DNA from: Rhodothermaceae bacterium
Lineage (GTDB): Bacteria > Bacteroidota > Rhodothermia > Rhodothermales > JAHEMB01
Direction: 5' to 3'
DNA: 22,552 nt
Assembly (NCBI GenBank): GCA_024643915.1
Contig: JAHEMB010000002.1
Coordinates: 1-22,552, forward strand
The translations under genes and the position numbers were made by a program. Positions 7,796 through 15,571 of the stretch are shown here, in pieces; positions within the stretch are counted from its first letter, which is position 1, and each line of letters opens with the position of its first letter. Under the pieces are notes generated by a model that was not told the DNA's origin, made no database searches, and worked only from the letters and a program-made list of their open reading frames with translations.

Positions 7796-9175
7796 ATGCC
7801 TACCAGAACGAAACCCATCCGCGCGGTGCTCCTCGTCGCCGTCCTTCTCCTGGCGGGCTGCGCCGACCTGCCCACTACCCCCGGCGACGAAACGCTGCAA
7901 GAACAGCCGCCGCCAACCATTGCCCATCTCGACAGCACGGTAACCCCTGATCAGATCCTAGGGCTGCTCGACGATATTCAGAGCAACAAACTTCGTCTGG
8001 CGCATCTGTTAGCGCGTGCGACGAGTACCGGGGAGGGCCTGCTTGGCGGCCTCGCGCCCCAGGTGCATCTCATTCTTGGTTTCTCGAATTCCGATGTTTC
8101 CGCGCAGAGAGTGGCCCGCCGCTACAGGGTAGCACGGCGCTACGAGTACAAAGAGGTCTTCAACGGGATGGCGACGAGCTTGGCACTGGAGAACCTTGTC
8201 CCGCTTTTGACGCAACTCGCCACCGACCCGGACATCTCGTGGATCGAGCCGGACATCTTCATCCCAGTGGGCACCGGCGCTACGCAGGCGGTGGGGGATG
8301 CCAGTATGCAGGTCATGCCGTGGAGCCTGGAGCGGATCTACGCGCACCGAAGCTGGGCGCGTTCGGGCAATGGGCAGGGCAGGGTCAATGCTGACCTCTA
8401 CATCGTAGATACGGGTGTGTATCACCCGGACCTGCGTGTGGTTCAGTGTCTGGAGGTCTTTGAAACAAGGGTGGGGGGTTGCGAGAACGCATTCGATCCA
8501 AACGGACACGGCACCCAGGTGGCCGGTATCGCCGCGGCCTACGATGACGGCGATGGCATCGTGGGAGTGGCGCCGGGGGCGCGCGTCTACGCTGTCAAGG
8601 TGCTCGACGCGCAGGGCATGGCCCAGCTCTCCTCCGTCGTCGCGGCTGTCGAGAGTCTCACGCGGCGGAAGCGCAGCAGGCCGGAGCGCCCGATGGTGGT
8701 CAACCTGAGCCTGGGCGCCGACGTGGAGACGGAAGAATACACCGCCCTCGACCGCGCCATCCGCGCCTCGACGGAGGCCGGTGCCGTGTACGTGGTGGCC
8801 GCCGGCAACGACGGGGCCGACGCCTCGACCTACACCCCGGCGCACTGCGCCGAGGCGATCACCGTAGGCGCCTACGGCACGAACCTGGAATACGCCTGGT
8901 TCTCCAACCACGGACCGGCCGTCGATATCCTGGCGCCAGGCGTGGATGTCGAAACCCTTTTCGAGACATCGATGCTCTACGCGCGCGTTTCCGGCACCTC
9001 CATCGCGGCGCCGCACGTGGCAGGCGCGGCAGCGCTCTACCTCGCTAGACATCCTGAAGCTTCGCCGAGCGAGGTGCGGGACGCGCTGCTCGCGGCTTCC
9101 CGGCCCTGGATCAAGGTGCGACCCCATGGAACGACGCGGCAGAGCGTCTTCGTCCACCGGAAGGCGATATACTGA
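7796..9175 (+). CDS. Subtilisin-like serine protease, lipoprotein (S8 family)
   Basis: Encodes 459 residues. The signal peptide ends in a lipobox LLAGC, with C22 as the lipidated residue, so the enzyme is probably anchored to a membrane outside the cytoplasm. Residues about 88-155 resemble an I9 inhibitor propeptide. The S8 domain (about 175-440) has D205 in IVDTG, H238 in NGHGT, oxyanion N338 in AAGND and S402 in GTSIAAPHVAG, so the active site is complete. C218 and C229 could form a disulfide. The likely role is extracytoplasmic protein degradation or nutrient uptake, and the substrate is not known. The gene stands alone with its own upstream spacer and promoter candidate, and is convergent with the Smr gene. 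Confidence 0.93.
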   Translation: MPTRTKPIRAVLLVAVLLLAGCADLPTTPGDETLQEQPPPTIAHLDSTVTPDQILGLLDDIQSNKLRLAHLLARATSTGEGLLGGLAPQVHLILGFSNSDVSAQRVARRYRVARRYEYKEVFNGMATSLALENLVPLLTQLATDPDISWIEPDIFIPVGTGATQAVGDASMQVMPWSLERIYAHRSWARSGNGQGRVNADLYIVDTGVYHPDLRVVQCLEVFETRVGGCENAFDPNGHGTQVAGIAAAYDDGDGIVGVAPGARVYAVKVLDAQGMAQLSSVVAAVESLTRRKRSRPERPMVVNLSLGADVETEEYTALDRAIRASTEAGAVYVVAAGNDGADASTYTPAHCAEAITVGAYGTNLEYAWFSNHGPAVDILAPGVDVETLFETSMLYARVSGTSIAAPHVAGAAALYLARHPEASPSEVRDALLAASRPWIKVRPHGTTRQSVFVHRKAIY

Positions 9176-9208
9176 GCCACCGACCTCGCCCTGCTGAGCC
9201 GGCGCGGT

Positions 9209-9541
9209 TTAGCGGGGCCTCAGGTCGAGCAAACGCAACGGGCGCGGGTCGCGGGCCACCGTCAGGTCGAGGGTGAGGGTCAGGACGCTTTCGCTTTCCA
9301 ACTCGCCGGTGATCCAGGCATCGAAGGCGCTGTCGGCGAGCAAGGCGTGGAGGGCGTGCTTGATGGTGCGGTTGCGGTAGAGGCGGCTGCTGGTGGAGGT
9401 GCCGTGGATAAGGCGAACCTCGCTGCGCCCCCGTCGCGCGGCTTCCGCCACCACACGCAGCGCCAGCGCCTCGGCCTCGGGCACCGTCGCGCCGTGTAAA
9501 TCAAGGGTGACGGTCGCGCCGTCGTCGTCCAGGCGGGGCAT
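9209..9541 (-). CDS. Smr-domain protein
   Basis: Encodes 110 residues, essentially one Smr domain. LDLHG (13-17) and LIHGTS (44-49) are the two signature segments, the second a variant of the usual HGxG. Smr domains, first seen at the C-terminus of MutS2, bind nucleic acid and many are nucleases acting on DNA or RNA. A stand-alone copy this short could be a nuclease or a binding module. The ATG follows, in the same frame, the TAA of the 30-codon ORF upstream with a single intervening codon, so translation may be coupled. It is convergent with the protease gene, and the two stops are 33 bases apart. Confidence 0.8.
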   Translation of the reverse strand: MPRLDDDGATVTLDLHGATVPEAEALALRVVAEAARRGRSEVRLIHGTSTSSRLYRNRTIKHALHALLADSAFDAWITGELESESVLTLTLDLTVARDPRPLRLLDLRPR

Positions 9542-9544
9542 GGC

Positions 9545-9637
9545 TTAAGGCGTGGCGGTGGGAAGGAGGGGGAAGAATGGGAGCGGGGGAGAAATGTTCT
9601 GCCGAAGCGGGTTGTAAGTGGGTGGGGCTTTTTTCAT
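9545..9637 (-). CDS. Small ORF (30 aa) in frame upstream of the Smr gene
   Basis: Begins MKKAPPTYNPLR and continues Pro-rich to a TAA. A strong GGAGG lies 7 bases before its ATG, which is rare in this window. The stop is followed by GCC and then the Smr ATG in the same frame. It may be a real small protein, a leader that feeds ribosomes to the Smr start, or the original N-terminus of the Smr protein cut off by a nonsense mutation. No homology is recognised. The second half is a pyrimidine-rich tract, which raises the chance of compositional artefact. Confidence 0.4.
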   Translation of the reverse strand: MKKAPPTYNPLRQNISPPLPFFPLLPTATP

Positions 9638-9673
9638 CTTGAGTCCTCCATTCATCGACCACGGGCAACCAGC

Positions 9674-10582
9674 ATGCAGCGCACCCTCTTCAAGACTACC
9701 CGCCACGGGCTCGACGACCGCCTCTTCCCGATGCAACTCTGGCAGAAGGCGAAGCAACTCGGCACCTGGGACCCCCGTGCCATCGACTTCAGCCGCGACG
9801 TGGGAGACTGGCGGCGGCTGGGCGAGCGCGAGCGGGACCTCCTCCTCCGGCTCACCGCCCAGTTTCAGGCGGGGGAAGAGTCGGTGACGTACGACCTGCT
9901 GCCCCTGCTCATGGTAATGGCTGAGGAGGGCCGCATCGAGGAGGAGATGTTTCTGACATCGTACCTGTGGGAAGAAGCCAAGCACGTCGAGGGGTTCAGC
10001 TATTTCCTCGAAGAGGTGGCCGGCGTACACGGCGGGCTGGAGCATTATTTCACCGAGCCGTACCGCCAGCTATTTTTCGAAGAGCAGCCCCGGGCGCTGA
10101 ACCGGCTGCGGGTGGATGCCTCGCCCGAGGCGCAGGCCGAGGCGTCGGCCACGTACCAGATGATCACCGAGGGGGTGCTGGCCGAGACAGGCTACCACGC
10201 CTATTACTCCGTTCTCGAAAGCAACGACATCCTGCCGGGCATGCAGCAACTCGTTCGGCAGATCCAGCGCGACGAGGCGCGGCACATCGCCTACGGCGTC
10301 TACCTCCTCTCGCGTCTCGTGGCCGAACACGGCGAAGCGATCTGGCAGGTCATCGACGCGCGGATGAACACGCTCATCACCCTCGCCGTGCAGCACATCG
10401 CCGCATCGCTCGATCCCTACGGCGACGACATCCCCTTCGGCATCCGGGTGGAGGATTACCTCGACTTCGGCATGGCGCAGTTCCAGAAGCGGTACCGGCG
10501 CATTGAGAAAGCGCGGGGGCAGACGCTCGACGAAGTCTGCTACGGCATCACCCCTGGCGGCGACGGGGCGGCATTGACGTGA
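9674..10582 (+). CDS. R2-like ligand-binding oxidase (R2lox)
   Basis: Encodes 302 residues, the normal R2lox length. The ferritin-like four-helix core carries all expected metal ligands: E68, E101, H104, E166, E201 and H204. Each is one position below the Geobacillus kaustophilus protein as I recall it (E69, E102, H105, E167, E202, H205). V71 and Y161, the pair that forms the Val-Tyr ether crosslink, are both present. R2lox assembles a Mn/Fe cofactor, binds a long-chain fatty-acid-like ligand and has no settled physiological role. Automated annotation often calls it ribonucleotide reductase subunit beta, but there is no large subunit nearby. The ATG at 9674 directly precedes the typical MQRTLFKTTRHGLD start. 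It is the first of three plus-strand genes. Confidence 0.93.
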   Translation: MQRTLFKTTRHGLDDRLFPMQLWQKAKQLGTWDPRAIDFSRDVGDWRRLGERERDLLLRLTAQFQAGEESVTYDLLPLLMVMAEEGRIEEEMFLTSYLWEEAKHVEGFSYFLEEVAGVHGGLEHYFTEPYRQLFFEEQPRALNRLRVDASPEAQAEASATYQMITEGVLAETGYHAYYSVLESNDILPGMQQLVRQIQRDEARHIAYGVYLLSRLVAEHGEAIWQVIDARMNTLITLAVQHIAASLDPYGDDIPFGIRVEDYLDFGMAQFQKRYRRIEKARGQTLDEVCYGITPGGDGAALT

Positions 10583-10643
10583 GAATGCCGTTACAGGGTG
10601 CGACAGCCTGAACACCCCCAGCAGGGCAAGGGTTGACTGCTCC

Positions 10644-11615
10644 GTGCAGAAGCAGTGTCCCGCTGAATTGCCCGTGCCCCAGGATCCCCTCGAAAAGACC
10701 CGGCAGGTTGCCGAGACCGTCGCCGAGCGCGCCCCGCGCTGGGCGAGCCAGCTTGCGCGGCTGGGCTATTTCTCCATCGGCGTCGTTTACATCCTCGTGG
10801 CGGGCCTGGCGGTGCTGAGCCTGTTCGACCTGGGCGGTCAGTACACCGGTAGCGGCGGTGCGGCGCGAATGGTGCTGGCGCAGCCCTACGGCAAGGTGTT
10901 GCTGGGTATGATAGCGGGGGGGCTGCTTCTCTACGTGGGGTGGCGGCTGGCGCAGGGTCTGTTCGACGTGGAAGGGCGGGGGTGGCAACCCTGGGGGCTG
11001 GCGCGGCGGGCAGGCCTCGTCCTCAGCGGTCTCAGCTACGCCGGCCTCGCGGCAGTAGCCATCCAGCGGCTCATCATGGGCTTCGGCACCGTGGACGACC
11101 CGAAGGACGACTGGACGGTCCAACTTATGCAGCTTCCGGGCGGGCGCGTCCTCGTCGGGATCCTCGGGGCGGTGGTTGTCGCCGTCGGCTGCTATCAGCT
11201 CTATGCGGCCTATTCCGCTGGCTTTACGGACTATCTCGACGATGACGTTTACGGCGCGTACGTCGGCGGGGGCATTCGGGGGCTGGGGCGGTTCGGGTTG
11301 GCCAGCCGAGGCGTTGTCTTCGGCATCCTCGGCAGCTTCGTCGTTGTCGCTGCCTGGCAATCCGACCCGCAGGAGGTTCATGGGCTGGGTGAGATTTTCC
11401 GCCTGATGTTGCGTCAGCCCTATGGCAAAATTCTGCTGGGCGTGGTGGCGTTCGGCCTGCTCGCTTTCGGCTTCTTCATGTTCGCCAAAGCGCGCTACCG
11501 GCACGTCTACCCACCGGAGATGGAAGAGGAGGAAGACGGCGAAGCAGCGGATGAGGGGCATGCGCAGGAGCGGCCTGAGGAGGGTGCAGCGGAGATGCGA
11601 GGCGAGGCGCCATGA
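10644..11615 (+). CDS. DUF1206 family membrane protein
   Basis: Encodes 323 residues with six likely membrane helices (about 42-62, 85-104, 122-142, 166-186, 218-238, 262-282) arranged as three internal repeats. QPYGKVLLG (80-88), LPGGRVLVG (164-172) and QPYGKILLG (258-266) mark equivalent positions in each repeat, as expected of DUF1206. The function of the family is unknown. The C-terminus (about 293-323) is a soluble tail rich in Glu. Start is GTG at 10644; a later GTG at 10674 is also possible. It lies 61 bases after R2lox. Its TGA overlaps the ATG of the K+ channel gene (ATGA), so the two proteins are probably made together. Confidence 0.85.
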   Translation: MQKQCPAELPVPQDPLEKTRQVAETVAERAPRWASQLARLGYFSIGVVYILVAGLAVLSLFDLGGQYTGSGGAARMVLAQPYGKVLLGMIAGGLLLYVGWRLAQGLFDVEGRGWQPWGLARRAGLVLSGLSYAGLAAVAIQRLIMGFGTVDDPKDDWTVQLMQLPGGRVLVGILGAVVVAVGCYQLYAAYSAGFTDYLDDDVYGAYVGGGIRGLGRFGLASRGVVFGILGSFVVVAAWQSDPQEVHGLGEIFRLMLRQPYGKILLGVVAFGLLAFGFFMFAKARYRHVYPPEMEEEEDGEAADEGHAQERPEEGAAEMRGEAP

Positions 11616-12496
11616 CAAAAGTCAAAGAACGTATCTACGAAATCCTCGAAGCGACGCAGCCCGCCGACAGGGTGAGCCGTAGCGTTCAGGGATTCATCAT
11701 CGTCCTGATTGTGCTCAATGTGGGCGCCGTCGTCTTCGCCACGGTGGATTCGATCTATCAGCCGTACCAGCGCTATTTTCAAGCTTTCGAGCTGTTCTCG
11801 GTCATCGTCTTTACGATAGAGTACCTCCTGCGCGTGTGGGTCTGCACCGAGGACCCCGAATACAATCGGCCTCTCGTGGGGCGGTTGCGCTTCATGGTGA
11901 CGCCCGGCGCCCTCATCGACCTGCTCGCCATCCTGCCGTTCTACCTGCCCAAGACCGGCGTCTTCGACTTCCGTACGCTCCGCGCGTTGCGCCTCTTCCG
12001 CCTTTTCCGTCTGCTCAAGCTGGGCCGGTATTCGGCGTCGGTGACGGAGCTGCGCAACGTGCTGGACGACAAGAAAGAGCAGGTCTTCCTGGCTCTCATG
12101 GCGGTGCTCGTGCTCCTTATCCTGGCCTCCAGCGCTATGTATTACGCCGAGCGCGACGCCCAGCCCGACCATTTCTCCCACATCCCCGACGCCATGTGGT
12201 GGGGCGTCGTCACCATGACCACGGTGGGCTACGGCGACGTGACGCCGATTACCACGCTCGGGAAGGTGCTGGGCGGGTTCATCAGCCTGCTCGGCATCGG
12301 TCTTTTCGCCCTGCCGGCGGGCATCCTCGCCTCCGGCTTCGAGGAGGCCCTCAAGCGAAAAGCGGGGGACGAAGAGGAGGAAGAGGACGACGAGTCCACC
12401 GGAAAGCAGCAGGAGGACGGCGAGGTGGGGGAGAAGAAATACTGCCCCTGCTGCGGGCGGCGGTTGGAGGAAGAGGAAAGCGAAGAGGCGCAGTAA
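11612..12496 (+). CDS. Voltage-gated potassium channel (6-TM ion transport family)
   Basis: Encodes 294 residues. S1 is about 27-46, S2 57-77, S3 97-112 and S5 157-178. S4 (117-139) has Arg or Lys at every third position: 121, 124, 127, 130, 133, 136, 139. The pore carries the K+ selectivity filter T204-VGYGD, and S6 is about 216-244. It should conduct K+ across the inner membrane in a voltage-dependent way. The cytoplasmic tail has a run of acidic residues (253-271) and one zinc-knuckle-like CPCCG (278-282). With only one knuckle, metal binding would need to be shared between subunits. Start and stop are clear, with a 4-base overlap with the DUF1206 gene. It is convergent with the dehydrogenase gene, with 21 bases between stops. 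Confidence 0.93.
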   Translation: MTKVKERIYEILEATQPADRVSRSVQGFIIVLIVLNVGAVVFATVDSIYQPYQRYFQAFELFSVIVFTIEYLLRVWVCTEDPEYNRPLVGRLRFMVTPGALIDLLAILPFYLPKTGVFDFRTLRALRLFRLFRLLKLGRYSASVTELRNVLDDKKEQVFLALMAVLVLLILASSAMYYAERDAQPDHFSHIPDAMWWGVVTMTTVGYGDVTPITTLGKVLGGFISLLGIGLFALPAGILASGFEEALKRKAGDEEEEEDDESTGKQQEDGEVGEKKYCPCCGRRLEEEESEEAQ

Positions 12497-12517
12497 GGCT
12501 GAACGCCAGGGGCGCCC

Positions 12518-14695
12518 TCAATCCGGCAGCGTGAAGGCGACGTACGTGTCGCCCGGTCGGGTGCCCATCTTGCCGCCCCCTGCCGCGATGACAATGTATT
12601 GCCTGCCCCCGGCCAGGTACGTACTCGGGGTAGCGTAGCCGCCGGCGGGCAGCTTTGTCTCCCACAGGAGGGCGCCCGTATCTTTGTCGAACGCCCGAAA
12701 CATCTCGTCCTTCGTCGCGGCGATGAAGAGCAGGCCGCCCGCCGTGACCACCGGCCCGCCGTAATTCTCGGTGCCCGTCGGCGGAATTCCCTGCGCCGTC
12801 AGCTCCGGCAGTTCGCCGAGGGGGATGGTCCAGCGATACGCCCCCGTGTTGAGGTCGATGGCGTTGAGGGTGCCCCAGGGCGGCTTGACCGCCGGGTAGC
12901 CCTGCGCATCGACGAAGCGATGGTAGCCTGCAAACGTGTACGGGATCTCCGGCGCTGCCTGCTGATCCAGGACTTCTTTGCGGTCCCCGGCGTCTGCCGC
13001 TTCCGGCTCTCCGAAGAGAAACGCGACGAGGGCATCCTTTTCGGAAGGCGTGAGCCGCTGGAAGGAAGGCATGAACCCCCGGCCCTGCTCAATAATCTCA
13101 CGCACCTGCGCCTGCGACAGCGTCCGGTGCACGTCGAGGAGAGCAGGATAGGTTTGCTGCGCACCGCCCGTGCGGTCCGCTCCGTGGCAGGTGGCGCAAT
13201 GCACCGCGTAGGTCAGCGCTCCGAGCGAAGCCGCGCTTTCGATGGCGGGCCGCGTTTCCACCTCCACCATTGTAGCCACCCAGGGCATCTCGTTGGCGTT
13301 GACGTAGAGGACGCCCTCAGGATCGACCGCCGCGCCGCCCCACTCGCCGCCGCCGTCGAAGCCGGGGAAGAGGACGGTGCCGGTGGTGCCGAACGGGACG
13401 AATTGGCCGCCCGCGCGCATCGTTCTGAAGCTGTCGAGGAGGGCGGCGTGCGTCTCGGGGTCGAGATCGGCAAGGTCCGCTTCGGTAAAATGCTGCCGGG
13501 CGAAGGGGGCGGGCCGCAACGGGAACGGCTGTGTAGGCCAGGTCTCCTCGCCCCGGAGGTCGGACGCCGGGACGGGTCGTTCTTCGATGGGGAAGAGAGG
13601 CGCGCCCGTCTCGCGGTCGAAGACAAAAACGAAGCCCGACTTCGTGATCTGCGCCACCGCGTCGATGCGCTTCCCGTCGCGTTCCACCGTGACGAGGTTC
13701 GGCGGGGCGGGCAGGTCGCGGTCCCAGATATCGTGATGAACGGTCTGAAAGTGCCAGCGGCGCTTGCCGGTGGCGGCGTCGAGGGCGAGGAGGCTGTTGG
13801 CGAAGAGGTTCTGCCCCTTCCGGTTGCCGCCCCAGAAGTCGAAGGCCGCCGAGCCGGTGGGCACGTAAACGATCCCTCGCGCCTCGTCCAGGCTCATCCC
13901 CGCCCAGTTGTTTGCCCCGCCGATACGTTCCCACGCGTCCGGCGGCCACGTCTCGTAGCCGTGCTCGCCCGGTTGGGGAATGGTGTGGAAAGTCCAGACG
14001 ATCGCGCCGGTCCGGACGTCGTAGGCCCGGAGGTGCCCCGGCGCTGCATCGGCCCCCTCCGAAACGCGCATGCCCTGAATGAGCAGGTCTTTGTAGAGGA
14101 CGCCGGGTGTGGTGGCGCTGACGTAGAGGTTCGTGGCGTCGCGCCCCAGCCCGTCGCGGAGATCAATGCGGCCTCCTTGCCCAAAAGCCGCGATCGGATG
14201 GCCGGTCCGGGCGTCCAGGGCATACAGGTAGGCGCCTTTGGCGAAGAAGAGGCGCCGGTCCTCACCGTCGGCCCAGTACGCCATCCCCCGGCTCACCCCG
14301 AGGAACTGCGCCGTCCCATTTGCCGCTGCGGTGGTGTCGGCACGCGGCGGATCGAAGCGCCAGCGCAGCGCCCCCGTCTGCGCATCGAGGGCGAACACGC
14401 GCACGGTGGGCGAGGCTCCATAGAGGAGGCCGTCGATGATGAGCGGATTCGTCTGGATCTGGGAAAAGCGTTCGTCCCACACATCGCCGGTGTGGTAGGT
14501 CCAGGCAACTTCCAGTTGGTGGACGTTGCGTTTGTTGATCTGCGTGAGAGGTGCGTACTGACTGCTGGCTTTGTCGCCCAGGTAAACGGGCCAGTCGTAC
14601 GCCTGCGAGGCAGTCGGCTTCGGTTCCAGCGAAAGGCACGACGCCAGCGCCGTGCCCAGGCCCAGGGACAGCAGGAATAAACGGAGGCATCTCAT
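12518..14695 (-). CDS. PQQ-dependent quinohaemoprotein dehydrogenase with inserted cytochrome c domain
   Basis: Encodes 725 residues. The signal peptide ends in ALASC, so C20 is probably lipidated. The PQQ propeller starts at YDWPVYLGDKASSQYAPL, and blades show the usual A-D-x-x-T-G-x-x-x-W pattern. C500-A-T-C503-H504 is a haem c site, with M542 in GFMPSF as likely sixth ligand. After this insert the propeller resumes and runs to the end (NAIDLNTGAYRW, AFDKDTGALLW). It should oxidise a sugar or alcohol in the periplasm and pass electrons from PQQ to haem to the respiratory chain. The sequence type is nearer to glucose/polyol dehydrogenases than to methanol dehydrogenase, but the substrate is not determined. 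The open frame continues upstream of 14695 across the next gene. I chose the ATG because it opens the signal peptide. Confidence 0.9.
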   Translation of the reverse strand: MRCLRLFLLSLGLGTALASCLSLEPKPTASQAYDWPVYLGDKASSQYAPLTQINKRNVHQLEVAWTYHTGDVWDERFSQIQTNPLIIDGLLYGASPTVRVFALDAQTGALRWRFDPPRADTTAAANGTAQFLGVSRGMAYWADGEDRRLFFAKGAYLYALDARTGHPIAAFGQGGRIDLRDGLGRDATNLYVSATTPGVLYKDLLIQGMRVSEGADAAPGHLRAYDVRTGAIVWTFHTIPQPGEHGYETWPPDAWERIGGANNWAGMSLDEARGIVYVPTGSAAFDFWGGNRKGQNLFANSLLALDAATGKRRWHFQTVHHDIWDRDLPAPPNLVTVERDGKRIDAVAQITKSGFVFVFDRETGAPLFPIEERPVPASDLRGEETWPTQPFPLRPAPFARQHFTEADLADLDPETHAALLDSFRTMRAGGQFVPFGTTGTVLFPGFDGGGEWGGAAVDPEGVLYVNANEMPWVATMVEVETRPAIESAASLGALTYAVHCATCHGADRTGGAQQTYPALLDVHRTLSQAQVREIIEQGRGFMPSFQRLTPSEKDALVAFLFGEPEAADAGDRKEVLDQQAAPEIPYTFAGYHRFVDAQGYPAVKPPWGTLNAIDLNTGAYRWTIPLGELPELTAQGIPPTGTENYGGPVVTAGGLLFIAATKDEMFRAFDKDTGALLWETKLPAGGYATPSTYLAGGRQYIVIAAGGGKMGTRPGDTYVAFTLPD

Positions 14696-14717
14696 CGTTC
14701 CGTTGGGGCCTGGCCCG

Positions 14718-15461
14718 TCACGGCCGGTGCTCGGGGAAGAGTTCATAGAAGCGTGCGACCATGCGCCGGGCCTCGCGCTCGATCCGCTCCTTGCCCGCGC
14801 GCGTGCCTCCATACGCCGTCTTGATCTCGTCGAGGTATTCCTCGAAGGCGGGGGCGGGGGTGTGGGCCAGCTCCCAGTAGTCGTGGGCGCGCTCCATCGC
14901 CGCGTCGAGGGCGTCGGGGTCGTCGTGGGCATCGGAGGCGTCGATGACCTCCTGGGTGAAAAGGGCGAGGGCCTCGGGCAGGTCGAGGGCGTCGGGGCCG
15001 TAGCGGGTGGCGGGGACGGCGGCGGCGTACTGACTGAGCAGCACCTCGAAAGGCGGGAGGGCATAGCCCGGCACCTCCGTCTCCTCGGCGCGGCGGGTGA
15101 CGTTGGTCCAATATTCCTCCAGAGCGTGGAGCAACTGGCGGAACTGGGTGCTGTCCTCTCCCAGGGCGTCGGGGCCGAGCAGGTGCGCTTCGAGGGTGTA
15201 GGCGTGGGCGCGGCGCTCGGCGGCGTCGAGGAGGAAGTAGGCCCAGAGCAGGCGGGCCGTCTCCAGCACGGCCAGCAGGCTCGCCAACTCCTCGGCGTCG
15301 CGCGTGGCACGGGCCTCGCTGAGGGGCGCCCGCAGTTCTACCTCGTAGAGGTCGAAGAGGGGTTCGGCAAAGAGGGCGAGGGCTTCGAAAGGCACGCCCG
15401 TCTCGCCGTTGAGGAAGGCGTCGAGCGCCTCCTGTAGGTCATCTACCGGCGGCTCGCTCAT
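14718..15461 (-). CDS. Uncharacterised Glu/Ala-rich helical protein
   Basis: Encodes 247 residues from MSEPPVDDLQEALDAF. I do not recognise the family. No signal peptide or membrane segment is visible. It looks mostly helical, strongly acidic overall, with a basic patch near the C-terminus (KERIEREARRMVARFYELFPE). A longer frame to 15503 exists, but its extra 14 codons would be translated from the 7-base repeat at 15467-15494, so the ATG at 15461 is preferred. Its stop is 22 bases before the dehydrogenase start, which suggests co-transcription and perhaps a role linked to it, but nothing in the sequence shows what that role is. Confidence 0.65.
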   Translation of the reverse strand: MSEPPVDDLQEALDAFLNGETGVPFEALALFAEPLFDLYEVELRAPLSEARATRDAEELASLLAVLETARLLWAYFLLDAAERRAHAYTLEAHLLGPDALGEDSTQFRQLLHALEEYWTNVTRRAEETEVPGYALPPFEVLLSQYAAAVPATRYGPDALDLPEALALFTQEVIDASDAHDDPDALDAAMERAHDYWELAHTPAPAFEEYLDEIKTAYGGTRAGKERIEREARRMVARFYELFPEHRP

Positions 15462-15466
15462 CGCTG

Positions 15467-15494
15467 GAAAATCGAAAAGTGAAACGTGAAATTT
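15467..15494. repeat. 7-base tandem spacer repeat, GAAAnnn units
   Basis: Four consecutive 7-base units starting with GAAA at 15467, 15474, 15481 and 15488, without any slip in phase. On the minus strand the units end in TTTC. The array ends 5 bases upstream of the ATG (15461) of the unknown helical protein, covering its ribosome-binding region. Confidence 0.75.
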
Positions 15495-15571
15495 CTCCAT
15501 CATACTTCATCTACCCCACATTCACAACTGATAGCTAGAAAACCTGTGAACAAAAGCGCCCCTCAGCCGGC

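Noticed and set aside
9674..10582. Ribonucleotide reductase beta subunit (nrdB) for the R2lox gene
   Set aside because: The V71/Y161 crosslink pair, the length and the absence of a large-subunit gene point to R2lox.
12599..14680. 693-codon open frame on the plus strand, antisense to the dehydrogenase gene
   Set aside because: It is a GC-rich shadow with Arg/Gly/Val-rich composition and no motif, while the other strand has a complete haem and PQQ signature.
14696..15310. N-terminal extension of the dehydrogenase frame
   Set aside because: The extra 205 codons are Pro/Ser/Thr/Arg-rich and overlap the unknown protein gene in another frame. The signal peptide starts at 14695.
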